Source of the DNA: Holosporales bacterium
GTDB lineage: Bacteria > Pseudomonadota > Alphaproteobacteria > Caedimonadales > UBA9215
Assembly (NCBI GenBank): GCA_003503995.1
Contig: DOCA01000129.1
Span: 1-26,663 of the forward strand
Reading direction: 5' to 3'
DNA: 26,663 nt
Below are positions 17,076 through 23,306 of this stretch, one piece after another (position 1 is the stretch's first letter; each line of letters opens with the position of its first letter). Below the pieces are notes generated by a model. It was given only the letters and a program-made list of their open reading frames with translations, was not told the DNA's origin and made no database searches. The translations under genes and the position numbers were made by a program.

Positions 17076-17616
17076 GATCATTATCTTCCAAGGGTTTTTC
17101 TTTAACGGAAGTTGGGGCAATAGGCTCTGTGCTATAGGTTTTTGATTCCGTGCGATAGGTTTTAGATTTTGTGCGATACACCTTAGAGTTTGTAGGTGGC
17201 GTCGCTTTTTCCGTATCTACTTTCACGAGCCCAAGATTTTTTTCAATGATTTGCTCAAGCTTTTTAATCCATCTATTGTAGGTGGGATGGATTTTTCCAT
17301 TGTTATATCTTAAATTTGAGGACTCAACATGATTAATGGAGAAGTAATGTTTGTTATGATCAACATCAATAGTTGCGCTGTGGCTACGAGCCCTTATACG
17401 ACAAATTAACTTCTTAGCATCCACCCTTTGGCAGCTCCACCCATTTTTACCAGCAGCGAGACGGAGGCGTTCTTCTCGTTGTGCATCCGTTAGATTTGCC
17501 ACTTCAAAAGGCATAACATGACGATTTACATTATAAACTTGGGGAAGGCGTTTGCCGCAACCTGTTAAAGCTGTTGCTAGAACAACAAGAGAGGTGCTTA
17601 GTAATATTTTTTTCAT
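17047..17616 (-). CDS. Lipoprotein heading the APE operon, with C-terminal heptad repeat
   Basis: A 189-aa lipoprotein. The signal peptide ends in lipobox LTGC (Cys20). The core (about 57-127) matches a small-lipoprotein pattern seen in proteobacteria: NGWSCQRV, then RSHSATIDVDHNKHYFSI, then SSNLRYNNGKIHPTYNRWIKKL split over 99-120. The tail carries three 7-residue repeats at 145-165 (KVYRTKS, KTYRTES, KTYSTEP) and an acidic His/Asp-rich end. It is the first gene of the operon, with AGAGGA 10 bases before its ATG. A role in the envelope handling of the pigment is inferred from position only. It may match the first gene of the reference ape cluster, but I am not sure of that letter. Confidence 0.75.
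   Translation of the reverse strand: MKKILLSTSLVVLATALTGCGKRLPQVYNVNRHVMPFEVANLTDAQREERLRLAAGKNGWSCQRVDAKKLICRIRARSHSATIDVDHNKHYFSINHVESSNLRYNNGKIHPTYNRWIKKLEQIIEKNLGLVKVDTEKATPPTNSKVYRTKSKTYRTESKTYSTEPIAPTSVKEKPLEDNDHVDHVELDW
17122..17184 (-). repeat. Three 21-base tandem repeats within the leading lipoprotein gene
   Basis: Three in-frame 21-base units encode KVYRTKS, KTYRTES and KTYSTEP. The DNA units are visibly alike (repeated GTGCGATA and GGTTTT stretches on the plus strand). In-frame repeat number could vary between strains by slippage without breaking the gene. Confidence 0.75.
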
Positions 17617-17638
17617 TATAAAAAAATCCTCTATTTTC

Positions 17639-17667
17639 TTTGGAAAGGTATATGATGGGTATTATAA
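17639..17667 (+). promoter_or_regulatory. Putative promoter of the PPTase gene, interleaved with the APE promoter
   Basis: TTTGGA (17639-17644) and TTATAA (17662-17667) are 17 bases apart, placing a start about 20 bases before the PPTase ATG. The -10 lies inside the spacer of the opposite promoter, so the two units cannot be bound freely at the same time. Confidence 0.4.
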
Positions 17668-17673
17668 AGTCAA
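17645..17673 (-). promoter_or_regulatory. Putative promoter of the APE operon
   Basis: On the minus strand TTGACT (17668-17673) is an excellent -35. At 17 bases a weak TACCTT follows (17645-17650). A slightly better TATACC occurs at 15 bases (17647-17652), so the -10 is not settled. It lies about 30 bases upstream of the first operon gene and is the only promoter-like sequence I see for the 17-kb operon. Confidence 0.5.
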
Positions 17674-17688
17674 TGGATAAGCCCCTTC

Positions 17689-18345
17689 ATGTATACTTTA
17701 AAATACACTACAGAGTCGCCTGAAACAATGGCCCTTCTTCAGAAATTTTGCCCCGAAGAAGGGGAAAACATTAGTCTTAAAAAGTCAAAAAGGCCCTCTT
17801 TATCCTTTAGACGCGCTGTTGTTTTAGCCCTTGTGCGACGCCTTTTAATTGAAGAGTTTCATATAACTTTAGATCAGGTCTCGAGAGTTTTAATTCATCG
17901 TGAAGCATCAGGGGCACCCTACTTGATATTGCCAGAAACATCGAGCCTTCCTAGTAATTTTCATATTAGCATTAGCCACACGGGTCCTTGGGTTGCCTTT
18001 ATTTTATCGGATCTAAAAAATCCCACCACCATAGATATAGAAGATAGCCAAAAACAGCGTGCTTTTACAGAGATAGCTAGTAGTATTTTTTCAGAACAAG
18101 AGCAAAATTATGTCGAACGTTATGGGGCTCTTGGTTTTTATTATTTATGGGGAGCGAAGGAATCTCTTGCTAAATGGTATAAACAAGACTTGCCGTTTGC
18201 CCTTGGTATTGATTTGAAAGATCAGCTTCCTTCTCCATCACAAAACAGCCGTTGCTTTATAGAGTACAATCATCAAAAATTTCTTCTAACGTTTCTTGTA
18301 AACGATACCGTTCTTATAACAACTTGCAAAGAGCAAGGAAAATAG
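17689..18345 (+). CDS. 4'-phosphopantetheinyl transferase (Sfp/AcpT type)
   Basis: A 218-aa PPTase that transfers the phosphopantetheine arm of CoA to a carrier-protein serine. Motifs are SISHT (94-98, His97), the metal-binding D116-I-E118 and WGAKESLAK (154-162, with K157-E158 and K162). The length fits the Sfp/AcpT group rather than the short AcpS group. It is transcribed divergently from the APE operon across 72 bases, and its expected partners are the two ACPs there. The ribosome site is weak (GGA 11 bases upstream). Whether it also serves fatty-acid ACP cannot be told. Confidence 0.88.
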   Translation: MYTLKYTTESPETMALLQKFCPEEGENISLKKSKRPSLSFRRAVVLALVRRLLIEEFHITLDQVSRVLIHREASGAPYLILPETSSLPSNFHISISHTGPWVAFILSDLKNPTTIDIEDSQKQRAFTEIASSIFSEQEQNYVERYGALGFYYLWGAKESLAKWYKQDLPFALGIDLKDQLPSPSQNSRCFIEYNHQKFLLTFLVNDTVLITTCKEQGK

Positions 18346-18416
18346 GGTGTTTGAGAAAAAGGTAAAATACATTATTCTAATGAAGCTATATAAAATCAGG
18401 GAAGGTAACAACCGTA

Positions 18417-19148
18417 ATGATCAAAAAAATTCTTTTAACAACAGCTTCTTTTTCATTTCTCAGCTTTAGCGCTGCTCATGGTATAAGTGCGGAGGCTAAG
18501 GATATTATCGGTAAAGCTGCCGTTGACTATTTGAAAAATAACCCCGAAGCCTTTGCTGAAATTGTTATGGCTGTCCAAGCCCATGGCCAAAAAGAGCAAG
18601 AAAAAAAACAATCTGAAAAACTTGATAAATATAAGTCGGAACTATTTGATCATAGCAATGGCACACCCTTTTTAGGCAATCCGAAAGGAACAACGGAAAT
18701 GGTTGTTTTTATGGATCCTTTTTGTGGGTATTGTCGTAAATTTGAAGGCGTTCTTCGAGAGGCACTAAGTGCTAACAAAGATTTAAAAATTGTTGCTCGA
18801 GATATCGCCTTTATGCATGAGAAATCTTTGATGCTTGTTCAAGCAACTGTTGCTGCCTCAAAGCAAGGAAAATATGCGGAAATGCAATCAGAAACCCATA
18901 AAGTTGATCCCTCTGTTACGCTGGAAGATGTTTTTAAAATGGCCAAGGGTATTGGGATGAATGTCACGCAATTTAAAAAGGATATGGAAAGCAAAGAGAC
19001 AGAAGCACTCATTAAAAATAACATGGATCTTGCTGATGGCATTGATTTAACGGCCACACCAACTTTTGTCGTTAAAGGAGTGAGTAAAATTATCTCTGGT
19101 GCGCTGCCTTTAGAAGATCTTCAGAAGCTTTTGAAAAGAGAGGCGTAA
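18417..19148 (+). CDS. DsbA-family periplasmic thiol-disulfide oxidoreductase
   Basis: A 243-aa exported thioredoxin-fold protein. The signal peptide ends near residue 20-25. A helical N-terminal extension follows (about 26-72, with KAAVDYLKNNPEAFAEIV), then a DsbA domain with active site C103-G-Y-C106 and cis-Pro215 in TATPTF. The N-terminal helix is typical of ScsC/Com1/alpha-DsbA proteins, in which it mediates oligomerisation and often isomerase activity. GGGAAGG about 11 bases before the ATG is the ribosome site. Its oxidase versus isomerase role is open. It starts 71 bases after the PPTase gene and may be read from the same transcript. Confidence 0.88.
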   Translation: MIKKILLTTASFSFLSFSAAHGISAEAKDIIGKAAVDYLKNNPEAFAEIVMAVQAHGQKEQEKKQSEKLDKYKSELFDHSNGTPFLGNPKGTTEMVVFMDPFCGYCRKFEGVLREALSANKDLKIVARDIAFMHEKSLMLVQATVAASKQGKYAEMQSETHKVDPSVTLEDVFKMAKGIGMNVTQFKKDMESKETEALIKNNMDLADGIDLTATPTFVVKGVSKIISGALPLEDLQKLLKREA

Positions 19149-19178
19149 TGGTAATATTGTCTCCTTTTTAAAAGAGCT
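19126..19178 (+). terminator. Weak inverted repeat at the dsbA-like gene end
   Basis: An imperfect inverted repeat joins the last codons of the DsbA gene (AGCTTTTGAAAAGAGAG) with CTCCTTTTTAAAAGAGCT, followed by ATTTTCTTTC. The arms have small bulges and an approximately 20-base loop, so it could be a terminator or chance in AT-rich DNA. Confidence 0.3.
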
Positions 19179-19265
19179 ATTTTCTTTCAGATTTGCCTTT
19201 ATCTTGTTTAGAATGCGATAGAAATCCCTATGAATATTTCTAAAATGAAAGAGGAAATCTTCCGA

Positions 19266-20546
19266 ATGCAGGAAGAGTCTCTGAGAAAAAAACAAATTAG
19301 TGCAATCCAAGAAATTGGCGCATCTAAGACTTTAGCTGAGGCGGGAAAAATCTACCTTGAGAATTCAGGTGTATTGAAGGGGTGGAAATTTATTTATTCT
19401 ACCCCTAAGGGTACCAAAACGTCCTACTGCTCTAATCATTCATTCTCATCAACTGGCGCATTAAGGAATTTATTCAAGCATAATGAGATGTTTTTTATTG
19501 ATGAAAAACTAACGGGAAAAAATAAGGGGCTTTATAAGATAACCTTTGATTATTCAATCGGTTTAGATACAAATGTTGTTAGTTATATTAAACCTTACCT
19601 TGAGGGGAATATCAGTAGAATTCCAAAGGATATTAAAGAAGTTATGGTCTTTCTTGCAGAACGAAGGGCAAATTTTGACCCCCTACCTTATTTCTTAGAA
19701 AACCTTTTCGGATTGCATGCACCTGTAGAGTATAACGAAATCTTTAAAAGTCTTAAGGCCTATAACAAATTACGTTTTGCTAAATTGAAATCTGATCGTC
19801 ATGGAACGCGCATTGTATCAACGATGACAGATCAACAATTATCTGATGAAACTGCAAATCATCTTTCATTTATGATGTATGGGTTAACCAACCAAAATGT
19901 TGTGAGTGAAATCAAAGAAGACTACCTGCGGTATTATGTTTTGCTGTTGAAAATGATTGAAATCCATTTTTCCAGTAAGCAAGATGTGCATAAAAAGGTT
20001 AAAGAATTTCTTGTTTTTATGCACCGTGATATTAATGCTATACATCATCGTGAAGCTCTATTAGCAAAAGAGTTTTTCGCTCGCAAACAAAAGTTAAAAT
20101 TCTTTGCTAAAATTCAACCAGGCAATAAAAACATATTTCGGGATTTAAGGAATATGGCGTGGGATATGAAACATATTCGAGATACTGAACTCAAGGTCAA
20201 TCTTCTAGAAAGAGGAGGCGTTGATTATTTCATTCCAGTTTTTTTAACTTTTGATAGCAGGCTTGCTGAGATTATCGACTTGGTAAAAATTAATACTTTT
20301 TCTATTTCACCCGATGGGGATTTTAGAGCGTTTTACCATTCAGAAACAGAAAATCTCATCTATGATGTAATCCAAGATTTCCCTGATAAGAATGAATTTC
20401 TTGAAACATACTTTAGTTTTGAGGCAGTAGATCATCGTTCTAAAAATCGTCAATTAAGGCCATACCATCTTTATAATGGTATGTGCAAACTTGAAGAGAA
20501 AGTAGCGTTGTTGTTAGGAGTTAATGTGTCTCCAAGAGCTTGGTAG
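19266..20546 (+). CDS. Orphan protein with PIN-like nuclease features
   Basis: I do not recognise this gene from a named family. The frame opens at 19230 (438 aa), but AGAGGA 10 bases before the ATG at 19266 favours a 426-aa protein. Numbering by the longer frame, SIGLDTNVVSYI (109-120) looks like the first strand of a PIN domain with D113 and N115. E157 lies in DPLPYFLEN, and D312 (MAWDMKHI) and D342 (FLTFDSRLAEI) lie after a long helical insert. Four acidic residues in this order match PIN-like RNases. No signal peptide or membrane segment is seen, so it is cytoplasmic. A decayed transposase fragment begins about 30 bases after the stop, suggesting acquired DNA. A toxin or phage-defence role is a guess. 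Confidence 0.7.
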   Translation: MQEESLRKKQISAIQEIGASKTLAEAGKIYLENSGVLKGWKFIYSTPKGTKTSYCSNHSFSSTGALRNLFKHNEMFFIDEKLTGKNKGLYKITFDYSIGLDTNVVSYIKPYLEGNISRIPKDIKEVMVFLAERRANFDPLPYFLENLFGLHAPVEYNEIFKSLKAYNKLRFAKLKSDRHGTRIVSTMTDQQLSDETANHLSFMMYGLTNQNVVSEIKEDYLRYYVLLLKMIEIHFSSKQDVHKKVKEFLVFMHRDINAIHHREALLAKEFFARKQKLKFFAKIQPGNKNIFRDLRNMAWDMKHIRDTELKVNLLERGGVDYFIPVFLTFDSRLAEIIDLVKINTFSISPDGDFRAFYHSETENLIYDVIQDFPDKNEFLETYFSFEAVDHRSKNRQLRPYHLYNGMCKLEEKVALLLGVNVSPRAW

Positions 20547-20573
20547 TCTTGAGAAAAGGTGGTGTTTAGTTAT

Positions 20574-20633
20574 GAAAGGCGCATTATCTAAAACAATAAC
20601 CTGGCCTGGATGAAAATCAGGCATGAGGTCTCT
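20574..20633 (-). pseudogene. Remnant of an IS630-family transposase (second DDE Asp region)
   Basis: The minus strand reads RDLMPDFHPGQVIVLDNAPF in one frame. This matches the IS630 transposase block in which PGQVxVxDNAxFH carries the second catalytic Asp. A stop lies just upstream in frame, and the match fades after about 20 codons, so only a fragment survives. It lies between the orphan PIN-like gene and the porin transcript end. No terminal repeats were found. Confidence 0.6.
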
Positions 20634-20676
20634 TCAGCCGATTATTAAAGATATTTGTGTCGGTGTGATTTTTAAA

Positions 20677-20704
20677 GTAAAAAGAGGCGACAAAGCCGCC
20701 CCTC
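20677..20704 (-). terminator. Rho-independent terminator of the porin/lipoprotein transcript
   Basis: On the minus strand GGCGGC-TTT-GTCGCC forms a 6-bp GC-rich stem with one G-U pair, followed by TCTTTTTAC. It sits about 120 bases after the small lipoprotein stop. The plus strand lacks a T-run, so it acts only on the porin side. Confidence 0.75.
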
Positions 20705-20749
20705 AAGTTAACCTGTTTTGTATTTACACTTCGTTGCTAAGCGCTTCGT

Positions 20750-20765
20750 GCCTATAAGAATAGGC
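20750..20765 (-). repeat. Perfect 6-bp hairpin in the porin transcript 3' region
   Basis: GCCTAT-4 nt-ATAGGC is a perfect palindrome arm pair, flanked by AGCG/CGCT that could extend the stem across an internal loop. It lies between the lipoprotein stop and the terminator, so the 3' UTR should be folded. It could be a stability element or part of a 3'-derived small RNA. Confidence 0.45.
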
Positions 20766-20820
20766 GTTATCGCTAATGCTTTGTGTGAACGCAAAACGAA
20801 TTAACTATATTATATATTTT

Positions 20821-20976
20821 TTAAAGTTCGAAATAACCTTTTTCACCGGAAAATAGACCTGGACCATCGGCCATGCCATCTTCTTTGATTGTATCTGGCT
20901 CAAAATGACTACAGCCAGCCTGCAAAAGCAAGACTGACTGTAGAATTAAAAAGGCCATAAGTTTTAAGTTACGCAA
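20821..20976 (-). CDS. Small outer-membrane-type lipoprotein downstream of the porin
   Basis: A 51-aa lipoprotein gene too short for routine gene calling. It begins with TTG (20974-20976), preceded by AGGAG at 9 bases. The basic start MRNLK leads into a hydrophobic stretch and the lipobox LQAGC (Cys22). The mature peptide is about 30 residues and ends GPGLFSGEKGYFEL. A similar GxGLFSG ending is familiar from tiny alphaproteobacterial lipoproteins, an impression I cannot verify here. An ATG six codons later would lose the basic residues. It lies 20 bases after the porin stop and shares its terminator. Function unknown. Confidence 0.75.
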   Translation of the reverse strand: MRNLKLMAFLILQSVLLLQAGCSHFEPDTIKEDGMADGPGLFSGEKGYFEL

Positions 20977-20996
20977 AACTTATATCTCCTATAGGT

Positions 20997-22358
20997 TTAG
21001 AATTTAACTCGTAGACCAGACATAACCATCGTGATGTCTTTGTAGCGAGCATTATCAGTTGAATCACCATCAAGCGCATAAACACGTGCAGAAAGGTAGA
21101 TTTCTGTTGCAACGCGATCGATGTGTTGAACCAAACCAGCACCATATGTTTTACCAATATAATCTTTTTTGACATATGCGTTGTTAGGACCAAGGTTTAA
21201 GAACATGTTCTCGAAATGACCATAATCAAGGGCAAGTGCTGTTTTACCAGCTTCAAAGAAGTTTTGTTGATAACCAACCTTACCATAATAGATCTTACCA
21301 TCAGGTGCATTTTGAACTTTCCAATTGCGAGATGTGGCCGCAAATTGAAGGCTCAAACCAATTGGGAACAAGGCACCAATAGATCCGTTCCATTGTGTGT
21401 ATTTTGCAGGTGCAACAACGGAGCTAGTGACATTACTAGTGTTAGCTAGGTCATGAACGTAAGCAGCTTGAACAGCAATTTTTGTACCCATAACTGTAGA
21501 CGCATGTTTTAACATAACATCCCACATGTCGTTACGGCCTTTATATGCATGGGATGTGGCTAGCTTTGTGCCCCAGAATTTTGGTGTATCGTACTGGATA
21601 CGGTTTTCGCGACCTGTTGCACCACCATTACCAATGTCATTAAAGATCTCAGCAATTTTTATATATGCTCCACCGCTTGTTTTTGCTTTGTTTGCAGCTT
21701 TTGAACCAAAGGCAGGATCTGTAGATGCTTTGGTTTTGTCAACAAAAATTGTACCGCCAGCAAGTTGTCCAACATTTGTTCCACTGGAAATAGCGCTTGT
21801 GTTAGATAGGTCTGTATAGCGTGTCACAAGAGCGGCAGCAGTATAACCCTGACCAAGAGTTACTTTACCCCAACGCTTGCTGTCGAAATAGGCTTCAGCA
21901 AGACGTATTTTTGGATTAACTGAGCTGTCATTTGCATAGTGCACGTCAACTTTTTCAGCGGCGTTGCTACGTACACCCATTTCGATGACACCACCGGCAA
22001 TATTGCCTTCAGATATTTTGCCTGTTGCTTCAATACGAAAACGTGTAGAGGCGTCGGAACTTGGGTCCACATGTACAAAGTTTGAGTGTTCCCCGTCGTC
22101 ATGCCATAAAACAGCACGGTTTACTTGACCAGAAAGCGTAAGGTTTAAGTTGTTTCCTGATGTGACAGCTTCTTTTTCAGTAAGGCTGCCAACAGCTTTT
22201 TCTTTTGCTTCAAGCTCGTTAACGCGCTTCATCAGCATTTCAACTTGGGCCTTTAAGCCCGCATCACCTTGTTTTGTTGTTGGTGCTGCAGCAGAAAGAT
22301 CTGTCGCACAACCAAGTGCAACAACAGAAGCACATGTTAGTGTTAAGATATTTTTCAT
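20997..22358 (-). CDS. Gram-negative outer-membrane porin
   Basis: A 453-aa outer-membrane porin. The signal peptide is about 24 residues (ending LSA), then a short coiled-coil (about 35-58, LKAQVEMLMKRVNELEAKE) of the kind found at the start of many alphaproteobacterial and related porins. The rest is beta-barrel-like, with alternating hydrophobic strands (for example SGQVNRAVLWHDDG, KWGKVTLGQGYT-like turns). It ends MSGLRVKF, with the terminal Phe recognised by the BAM machinery. TAGGAG 9 bases before the ATG is a strong ribosome site, as expected for an abundant protein. The small lipoprotein gene follows after 20 bases. Confidence 0.88.
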   Translation of the reverse strand: MKNILTLTCASVVALGCATDLSAAAPTTKQGDAGLKAQVEMLMKRVNELEAKEKAVGSLTEKEAVTSGNNLNLTLSGQVNRAVLWHDDGEHSNFVHVDPSSDASTRFRIEATGKISEGNIAGGVIEMGVRSNAAEKVDVHYANDSSVNPKIRLAEAYFDSKRWGKVTLGQGYTAAALVTRYTDLSNTSAISSGTNVGQLAGGTIFVDKTKASTDPAFGSKAANKAKTSGGAYIKIAEIFNDIGNGGATGRENRIQYDTPKFWGTKLATSHAYKGRNDMWDVMLKHASTVMGTKIAVQAAYVHDLANTSNVTSSVVAPAKYTQWNGSIGALFPIGLSLQFAATSRNWKVQNAPDGKIYYGKVGYQQNFFEAGKTALALDYGHFENMFLNLGPNNAYVKKDYIGKTYGAGLVQHIDRVATEIYLSARVYALDGDSTDNARYKDITMVMSGLRVKF

Positions 22359-22403
22359 CTATGTTTCTCCTATGATAGATACTTTCATCATCACGTTACT
22401 TTT

Positions 22404-22432
22404 TAATAAAACCAATGAAAAAATTGATTCAA
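22404..22432 (-). promoter_or_regulatory. Putative porin promoter
   Basis: On the minus strand TTGAAT (22427-22432) and TTATTA (22404-22409) are 17 bases apart, about 45 bases upstream of the porin ATG. The region is AT-rich, so the exact boxes are tentative. Confidence 0.4.
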
Positions 22433-22452
22433 ATTTAATTTAATAAGTGAGC

Positions 22453-22468
22453 GTTGCAAGAATGCAAC
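22453..22468. repeat. Perfect inverted repeat GTTGCA-N4-TGCAAC upstream of the porin promoter
   Basis: A 6-bp perfect dyad lies about 20 bases upstream of the porin -35. It lacks a T-run on either strand, so it is a poor terminator for the hydrolase gene and could instead be an operator. Confidence 0.4.
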
Positions 22469-22569
22469 ATTGTTTGGAGAGGGATTTGGATATTGAAAAA
22501 CGACAAAATGTGCCCCGTAGAAGAGGACGTAAAAGAGATGTTAAGATGCTGCAAGGTGACTTTAAATGT

Positions 22570-23226
22570 TTAAGCGCTTTTAGCGATGGCCTGTTGGTGA
22601 CCTGTCTTGAGGTACTCTTGAGTCAGATCCATAACGCTTTTTAGTTTGTTTGTGAAGTAATGATCAGCGCCTTCAACTTGTTTGTCCGTAATGTAAATAT
22701 TACGTTGTGCTGTGAGGGTTTGTGCAAGAGTGGTGACAGATTCAGGCTTCACTATTTTATCATCAGCACCTTGAATAAAGAGACCAGAAACGGGGCAAGG
22801 AGCAAGAAATGTAAAATCTTTGCTGTCAGCTGGAGGGTTGACAGCCACAAATCCGTCAAGTTCTGGGCGACGCATCAAAAGCTGCATAGCAATCCAAGCA
22901 CCAAAGGAAAAGCCACCAACCCAAGAGGCAGGTGCATTGGGGTTATGAGCTTGAAGCCAATCAAGGACAGAGGCAGCATCGCTGAGTTCGCCCTCCCCTT
23001 CGTCAAATACACCTTCAGATTTACCAACGCCTCGAAAATTAAACCGCAGCGTGTTAAAACCATTCTGTGAGAATATGCGATACAAAGCATAGGTTACCTT
23101 GTCATTCATGGTGCCACCATCCTCGGGGTGAGGGTGTAAAATAACTGCCACGGGGGCATTGGTTTTTGTATGGTGGTATTTAGCTTCAAGGCGTCCTTCG
23201 GGACCATTGATGATAACTTCTGGCAT
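22570..23226 (-). CDS. Alpha/beta hydrolase (COG2945-like)
   Basis: A 218-aa serine hydrolase of the dienelactone hydrolase/COG2945 type. HPHPEDGGTMNDK (31-43) is the characteristic oxyanion loop. The nucleophile elbow is G-F-S107-F-G, followed by D155 or D156 (GADDKIV) and H189 (GADHYF), completing a Ser-Asp-His triad. There is no signal peptide, so it is cytoplasmic. The natural substrate of this family is unknown. A good promoter lies just upstream. The gene lies between valS and the porin with no sign of a shared role. Confidence 0.85.
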   Translation of the reverse strand: MPEVIINGPEGRLEAKYHHTKTNAPVAVILHPHPEDGGTMNDKVTYALYRIFSQNGFNTLRFNFRGVGKSEGVFDEGEGELSDAASVLDWLQAHNPNAPASWVGGFSFGAWIAMQLLMRRPELDGFVAVNPPADSKDFTFLAPCPVSGLFIQGADDKIVKPESVTTLAQTLTAQRNIYITDKQVEGADHYFTNKLKSVMDLTQEYLKTGHQQAIAKSA

Positions 23227-23254
23227 ATGAACCTACATTTTTTCTATTAGGACA

Positions 23255-23282
23255 TTAATAGCAAATTAACGCCAGAGGTCAA
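23255..23282 (-). promoter_or_regulatory. Putative sigma70 promoter of the hydrolase gene
   Basis: TTGACC (23277-23282) and TATTAA (23255-23260) with a 16-base spacer on the minus strand, about 29 bases before the ATG. This is the best -35/-10 pair outside the APE promoter region. Confidence 0.55.
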
Positions 23283-23306
23283 GTTTTTTAAACACTTTCA
23301 AGAGAT

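Noticed and set aside
18346..18416. Separate promoter for the DsbA gene
   Set aside because: TTGAGA and the TATAAA-like box are about 32 bases apart, and no other pair has proper spacing, so read-through from the PPTase gene is as likely.
19110..19310. Minus-strand 66-aa frame across the DsbA gene end
   Set aside because: No ribosome site. It overlaps the real C-terminus of the DsbA protein and the start of the orphan gene, with low-complexity Phe/Lys/Leu content.
22447..22644. Plus-strand 65-aa frame between the porin and hydrolase
   Set aside because: It runs into the 3' end of the hydrolase gene on the other strand, has no ribosome site and shows no recognisable domain. Its 5' part is the porin upstream palindrome.
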